64,000 bases of DNA, taken from positions 1,054,001-1,118,000 of the forward strand of contig JACCLO010000011.1 of assembly GCA_029448655.1 (NCBI GenBank), given 5' to 3'. How positions within the stretch are numbered: the stretch's first letter is position 1; each line of letters begins with the position of its first letter. The stretch is from Wolfiporia cocos (Eukaryota > Basidiomycota > Agaricomycetes > Polyporales > Phaeolaceae). Both the position numbers and the translations under genes were made by a program. The notes beneath the pieces are model-generated. The model was not told the origin of the DNA. It was given only the letters and a program-made list of their open reading frames with translations, and made no database searches. Below are positions 57,795-64,000 of the stretch, piece after piece.

Positions 57795-60700
57795 ACGCGC
57801 CGTTTGTAGAGCAAATGAGTGTCTATGTATTCTTGAATTGGATCCTCTTCTCTTTCGCAATAATGCTTACAAAAAGGAAGAACCGCGGGCCGTCCGAAAC
57901 CGCGGCCGGCATGGCCTGTTACTCATGGACGAAAGAAGACATTTCAGCGTGTAAGTTCGACAAGCTGCACACGAATCTCCGCCCGGCAATTGGTGGTACA
58001 AGTCCACATCGCCATCTGCCATCGTTACATCTAGCCGACAGGGTCGCTGAAATGCTTCCAGCATTCATGCAGATCGGTTGACCCATCGGTGCCGCTCGCT
58101 CCCATCCTGGCCAAAGTGGGCCCTGCAGATCACGAAACCGGAGATGAAGCTGACTGTGAAGCTGGGAATGCCGAAAAGTCAAACTGGCCGCAATGCGGGG
58201 CGATGCCGGTGTGGAGAGCTTCGTTCCCCGGTCGCAGCGGTCAAGTGACGCGCTGCCCGTGCCCGTGCGCGCGATCGCAGCAGAGACGAGCGCGGGCGAG
58301 CCCACATCCCGTGGCAGCCCCTGCGCCATGCGGCGATGGTCCAGCCAGCACGCACACGGGCAGAAGACCGCCACCAGGCCACACACGCGGCGCGGGCGAG
58401 GGTCGAGAGTCGCGGCGGGCGCCTCGCACGCGCGTGCGTGCAATAGGACTTTTCGCGCGGCCGCATCACGCACGCAGTTGCGTGGAGACAGTCAGCGAAT
58501 GTGCATACATACAGTCGTCGAAGCCGCCGCACTGAATGGCCCCAGGGCGATCTGTGCCTGGCGAACCGCGCGCTTGGTCAGAGCGTCTGAGTCAGGATGT
58601 GGGTTTGGGGACCACCTACCCGTGCAGACGTGCTCTCGGGCGCACACACATTGTGGCGGGGGCATGTGACGCGCTCGGGCAGAGCAGGGAGGACAGTCCC
58701 GAGCGGGCTTGGGAATGCAGATGGTGAGTCAGATGACGGGCCTGAGTTCTGCATGAGAAAATCATATTTGGGTGGCCAAGCTGTTGCGATACCACAGGTG
58801 TGGTTTGCGGAACGACATCATTGGCAATGAGTCTAATGGCGGCCTTGGAATGCTTGAGAGCCTCTCGCGGGACCGCCACATCCGCTGTAGCCGCAAGGGA
58901 GCCCGTCATCCACAAATAACAGACGGGTGTATGCTTGCGAGTGTTTGACGAATTCTTCCACGTTAAAAGACACATACTCTACGGTATTTTGGGACTCGTG
59001 ATAACACAGTAGCCCCCACGAGTGCAGGCGTCCGATCAAGATGTGAGCGTCGCAGCTAGAATCCCCCGCACGAAGAGGAAGCACCTCGGAAAATTGGTAC
59101 TGCCAAGGAACAGCTCGTGCAGCCCGTCATTTCGCGAACGACGACAGCAAATGGCTAGCTGGATGCGAGGAAGTACCTCGGTAGCGGTTGTCATGATGGC
59201 CATTGCAATAATCTCGGGAATAGGTGGAGCGAGGCGGTGTGTCGGATTTGCTACAAAGAGATAGTGGAGAGGACACTGGTGACAACGATCCAAACCACTG
59301 GTTGCTTCTGGAAAGAGATATCTGGACCCATATTCTCGTCCACAGAGGTTGCTTACTCACGCTGGTCTCCTAGGCTTTTTAAATTGTTATCCGATATAAT
59401 GTTGCCCAATGACCAAACTCTGATGTTTTGTCACCAGACGAGGGCTGCTGGCACGACATTCGCGTGACTCTCTGTATAGTTTTACCGCAAACAATGGAGG
59501 GACTGAATCACCGTTAGATCATGAGGGAGAACGAAAACTCTAATCTCATGCGCAGGTTAGTTTTACCCACCGGAAGCACTGCATCAATCATATCTGCGGT
59601 GCCGCTAACCTGATCAGCATGCATTGAGTGGGGGAGGGGGGCGTAGTCCAACAGCCTTTGCACTCATCCTCACTAGGGTCGAGGGGACGCAAAGGCAGCG
59701 GAGCAGAGCATACATTCGCATGGCTATTCACCACGCGCCGCGGCGCCGCGGCAGGGGCGCCTGGATTACCGTACAAAATACCGTGACAGGTGTGCTGTAC
59801 AATTGCTATTGACGGGATATTCTTCGGTAGTAATATTCGTCCTTCTTCTACATTAGCTGAGCAGACGTAGCATCATTTTCTGTGTTGTCGGCATCACATG
59901 TCGTATGCATGCAGGTCACTCACCGCTTAGTATGTGAAGACATCAGCCCCCGCATAGAGAACCGTGGGGATTGCAACCGGTCGTGATCATCTGCTGCATT
60001 GGGTGGTCGGGCTTGCCGGAGCAGCTTCGTCGCGTCGCTTCTAGCCTGAAAGTAAGCTTTCGCCGGTAACATGATTTACACGGCCGCTGGAACAGGTATA
60101 GCACCTACCCAATGCAGACCGCGCTAGAGCGCAGCATAGACTATCCAATGCAGAGCGGCGCAATTACGCGGGAGGAAATGAGAAGTCGCACGTAGGCAGG
60201 GGCCGGAGTGTGGCGAGGTAGGAGCAAACAAGGGTGATTGAGTCTCAAGCCGTGGAAGAGTATAGACTGTCTTCCTATGCTCAGGCTGAGTTATGAGCCT
60301 GCCTTGAAGTGGGATCGGAAGGCGTCGAGATATTCTCAATTCATCATGGCCTCCCCGAATTTTCATCCTGCGTCGGCATGAAGGTGAAGGCCCTTGTGTC
60401 ACTGGCACAGGATATCATGACCTTCTGCCAAGTAGTCGCCTAGGAAGGATCACCTATCGCATCTATGTGACGACCTCGAAGCGGTGAAGGGGTTATAGAT
60501 TATAGTGCAAGCGTTCGATCATTTTGACCGCTACTTCTGGGTTAATCCATACGTCGTCCATAAAAGAGACGTGAAGCGACGTCTGAGTCGCGCAGAGAAG
60601 ATGCAGAGGTAAGATGGAGTATGTGTTAACTCTCGTCACTCCCGTCATGCGAACATGAATAATCAATGAGAAGGCCGAGCAATATCGAAATCTGCTTGAG

Positions 60701-61424
60701 ATCATCTACTGCTGGTCAAAGTTGAGTAGATAAAGTGATTTTTGCTCACTGTATCTGCGAGCATTCTACAAGAGTTCTCGATGTAATTATGCTCGATTAC
60801 AATTTCCGGTGTTATATGCGTATCTAAAGTTCCATGTTAGTTCAATGCACTCACCACTGTGCAGAGCCGCAGCCTTGTTCTCAGCGCAAGAGGGAATCAG
60901 TTGCGCCTTTGTCCACGATGCATATGAATTGCCGATGGAGATAGATAGAAGCCCAGCACCCGAACGTAATCCAGTGACATATCTGTCGCGTTCTACGCTT
61001 CTTTATCGCCAGGCGCGTTTCGCGCGCTCTATAGCAACGCAGCTCCCTCTCGCGGTTTCGATCCCTGCGAGCTCAAGGATACCAACGAATCAGACACAGC
61101 ACTTGCCGACCGGCGCAAGTGGGGCGTATGAGGACCTCCAAAATTAGAGTCCAGCGGGTTCATTGCAGAGCTCAATTGTGCAGGAGTCCGCATACACAGA
61201 TATCGAGTGTGCTCAACGTGCCTTGGAAGCGATGATGCGAGACCGTAGCATATGGCGAGAAACAAGAGGAGCAACGACTCCGGCATGCTTGAGTGTGGCA
61301 ACGCGCAGAAAGCCGAGAAGCGCCACGGGAGAAACAGAGGCAAACACGTTCCTTGCCTCTGCCCTCATCGCCAGCCTTATCCTCCTCTCCGCCTCCGTTC
61401 TCCTCGTCATTTCTTGCAAGCACG
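57795..61424. other. 3.6-kb stretch without recognisable genes
   Basis: GC-rich frames at 58089-58669 overlap in several phases without motifs. Nothing recognisable from 58700 to 61400. Part of 61200-61424 should be the ROT1 promoter. Confidence 0.4.
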
Positions 61425-62336
61425 ATGTTCAGGTGCTTCCTGGTCTCTCTCGCTAGTGCCCTCGTGGTCACCGCCCAGCAAGCCATCGTCTACACGCCCA
61501 TTCACAATGCAACGGTCATCTACGGCACTTGGAGTTCTGGGAGCGGAGGGGTGAAGACAGGGCCCGTGCGTTTTTGGTCCATCTCGACTATGCTTTTGAC
61601 TTACCTCCGTGACTATCACCCCTAAGGGTTTTGCGAATCCTGCCGATCGGACGTTTACTTACCCAAATACCACTGGGATATCGTATTCATTGTAAGTTAC
61701 GATCAACAATCTCACGCGCTCAGCTACATGGCCGATGCGTCCTGCACTCGCGCAAGATACTGATGATGTGCTCTAAAAAGCTCGGAGGATGGATACTACG
61801 AGATAGCACGTTACCGATACACTAGCAACGGTGAGTTTATCACCTATCCCGTTTACGGCTGACAGGTTTGACGCCTCCAATGCACAGGAACCGCGCCGAA
61901 GTGCATTACCGGCGTAATGAACTGGGTACACGGGACATATGTCCTCGAGTCGAACGGGTCGATTGTCCTGACGCCATTCGGAGATGGCTTTCAACAAATC
62001 CAGGACGCATGTGCCGCGATCTCGAACTTCATCGAGGACTACAACGACACAGAGCTCGTCAGTTCGTGGGGCATCTTCCTCGACTCTACGCTTGGCTACC
62101 AGCTGCAGCTCTACCAATACAACGGGGAACCGCTTGCGCAGCAGAACCTTATCTCGACTACGCCAAGCATGCTGCCCACGCGCAACCTCCGCAACACCAC
62201 CTCTGCGACTTCGGACGCCGTCGTCGACCTCGCTAACACCAATGCAGGCGCGCGGACGCCCGGATGGAGCGTGCCGGGCATCGCAGCGCTCACGACGGTG
62301 GTCGTCGCCTTGGGCATGTCGTCACTTCTCCTGTAG
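61425..62336 (+). CDS. ROT1: ROT1-type ER membrane protein
   Basis: Four exons (61425-61565, 61627-61691, 61781-61830, 61888-62336) encode 234 aa. A signal peptide (MFRCFLVSLASALVVTAQQA) is followed by the Rot1 hallmark YGTWSSGSGGVKTGPGF and NTTGISYSFSEDGYYE. ITGVMNWVHGTYVLESNGS, LTPFGDGFQQIQDAC, LDSTLGYQLQLYQYNG and SMLPT come next. A hydrophobic C-terminal segment (GIAALTTVVVALGMSSLLL) is a membrane anchor. Yeast Rot1 is an essential ER chaperone needed for cell-wall beta-1,6-glucan and N-glycosylation. Several N-x-S/T sites are visible. Slightly shorter than yeast Rot1 (256 aa). Confidence 0.93.
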
Positions 62337-63495
62337 GCGCGTGCTCGGGCGCTTCCTGATGTTCGCCGTAATGGACTTCGTTTATATAATCCGTTCGTCC
62401 GATCTTCTCATTTCCTCATACCATCTTGCCTTGCTGCTACCTGCCATACGCTTGCATACTTCTTACCGCATCGGCTGATGGACCGACGCATTTTCCTCCC
62501 TCTTCCCCTCTAATGCGCAATGCGTGGCGGGCGGATACATACGCCACAATGTGATACCCGTCCGGACCATTTTCTCGTACGTTCATTGATCGGACTTGCA
62601 TGCCTATGCCAGCTACGTTCGAGATGTTACGCTGTCGCCCCGGTTTGCCTCGGGAGCCGGATCCTGTCTACCCTATATAGACCCATACTACCAGGACGTG
62701 TGTGTCGGCGAGGAAATGCACCGATGAACACTACGCACCCATGCGCCATTCTATTGTAAGAATGTGCTAGGTACTGTCGGTTCGAGTAACTCATCATTCT
62801 GACGACCTGTATTAATCTCCTGCTTTGATATTCTGCACTGAATATTCGGTCAGGAGGTTGTATACGAGGAAGCCATGCGGTGAGTTCGCTTATTGTAAAG
62901 TCCTGGCAAGTCTCGTCTGATCTATTTATGTGTCACTACAATGGAAAATCTGAACAGTATGCCGTATCTCCAAACTTCGCGGTAACTTCTGTGATATGCC
63001 GTTGTAGTCCAGGCTGCTAGTTGTGCAGGAATGAGATGATCGCATGCAAGCGGCGATTTGTCGGGCTCTTCTTGCTCAAGGCTGGTTCTGGTCATTGATG
63101 TCCGCTCTCTAAGCAAGGACGAATGCACAGCGCACATCGTAGCAGCGATGTACGAGTACTAAGTTCGCCTAGTCGCGTGCAATATGCATCATTTTGTTCT
63201 CGACGTTCATTATTCGTCGCGTACGAAGTTTTTCTTCGCTTCGTCAAGTCTCACGATTGTGAACGTCCTCGATGTACTCGAGCAGCTGATTGTTGTTCCA
63301 GGGCCTGCATGTCGATTGGTTCACATCCGCCGAGAAATACATCAACATTCGGTACAAGGCAGAGGATCTGTTCACATGACCTAGCCAATGGTTTTCATTC
63401 GTATCAAGGACTCGACCAGGCAGTGGGAATAGCGTAAGGTAGGGCAAGCACGACGATGAAGAGTGACACAACCACAAGCAATCCTCTCAACCCTA
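62337..63495. other. Intergenic between convergent genes
   Basis: No gene is recognised. The region lies between the 3' ends of ROT1 (plus) and the SYNW-family gene (minus), so it holds two terminators. Confidence 0.4.
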
Positions 63496-64000
63496 CTAAT
63501 CGAACCGGCTGAGCAACTGCTCCGGGATGCTGTCTGTCTGGCTTGTTCTCTCAAAGACTTGCAGTTGGCCGTCGCGGTGAACCAGACTCAGTCGTCCCCG
63601 CTGCCCGTGCTCAATTACCAGCTCCTGAATATCCTGCAAGGTGCGTTCGAGTTTCCTGAACCCACTCTGGGCGGAGGTCTCGATCCTCTTCATCTCGGGA
63701 TTATCCAATTGTTTCTTCGTGATGGTCTCAAACTCCCCCCTGCTGTGCACGGCGAGGTAGTGATTGGGCGTCTGCGAGAAGTAGAGCTGCGGGAAGGCGT
63801 CCACCCAGTCGAACTGTTCGGCATTCCTGCGCGAGCGCGTGCACATTTCGATAACCGAGCTCTGCGGGACCTGCGTCCCGGCGCGAATAACATCGAGCTC
63901 GGGGGTGGACACGCTCTCGTCTACCTTGGCTGCGCCTTTCTTGTCGGAGGTCACGTTCAGGCCGGATAGCATGTCCGAGAGGCTGTCGACATCGGTGGGT
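63496..64000 (-). CDS. SYNW/VPG-type protein, partial at window edge
   Basis: A minus-strand frame runs off the right edge and stops at 63496. It contains FPQLYFSQTPNHYLAVHSRG, RKLERTLQDIQELVIEHGQ and LPEQ-like PEQLLSRFD. This matches the C-terminal third of the gene at 51225-52480 (YPHMFLSQTPTLLCGVHSSG, KLRLLLSDIQRMVIQHGKQ, MARFDSRD). The N-terminal part is outside the window. Likely complete there, but this cannot be checked. Confidence 0.75.
   Translation of the reverse strand, partial: PTDVDSLSDMLSGLNVTSDKKGAAKVDESVSTPELDVIRAGTQVPQSSVIEMCTRSRRNAEQFDWVDAFPQLYFSQTPNHYLAVHSRGEFETITKKQLDNPEMKRIETSAQSGFRKLERTLQDIQELVIEHGQRGRLSLVHRDGQLQVFERTSQTDSIPEQLLSRFD

Noticed and set aside
1..64000. CRISPR arrays, operons, ribosome binding sites
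   Set aside because: The window is eukaryotic nuclear DNA with spliced genes; none of these is expected or seen.

Overview
This window is eukaryotic nuclear DNA, almost certainly from an Agaricomycete (mushroom-forming basidiomycete). A Polyporales-type wood decayer is my best guess. Genes are dense with 50-65 bp GT..AG introns. The families present (large F-box genes, multi-exon P450s, a flavocytochrome b2-type dehydrogenase) and the dUTPase-bearing Ty3/gypsy element are basidiomycete-like. The species cannot be named from the sequence.

Layout. (1) 0-22 kb is a transposon-rich nest enclosed by a large inverted duplication (arms about 2626-5960 and 17780-21133). Each arm carries a complete F-box-type gene (copies A and B). 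The spacer holds a proline-rich single-exon ORF with a decayed neighbour copy, a decayed Ty3/gypsy element with an intact dUTPase, a solo LTR (14838-15398, TSD GAGGA), and a RanBP2-zinc-finger gene remnant. That remnant is split by a 721-bp hAT-like MITE whose long inverted repeats contain tRNA-like sequences (TSD CTGCCAGG). A second solo LTR of the same family lies at 1126-1707 (TSD AAAGA). (2) 22-34 kb carries two complete cytochrome P450 genes on the minus strand, a HIT/Hint nucleotide hydrolase gene between them, P450 and F-box promoter relics, and a two-HKD phospholipase D-like gene. (3) 34-51 kb is an array of four more F-box paralogues (C-F), interrupted by a 15-exon flavocytochrome b2-type gene. 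A 782-bp terminal-inverted-repeat element sits in an intron of copy D. (4) 51-64 kb carries a fungal-specific SYNW/VPG-type gene, about 4 kb without recognisable genes, the proteasome beta-6 gene, a ROT1-type ER protein gene, and a second SYNW-family gene running off the right edge.

The main story is a lineage-specific F-box array. All six copies keep an exon of exactly 201 nt encoding the F-box core. The array has grown by tandem and inverted segmental duplication, at least partly as a P450-3'-end plus F-box-promoter module, with later gene conversion and transposon insertion. The best-supported new observations are the two non-autonomous DNA elements with defined ends and TSDs, the mosaic inverted duplication, and the P450/F-box module. 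Exon boundaries quoted were worked out by eye from reading frame, splice sites and paralogue comparison; no search or RNA data were available.
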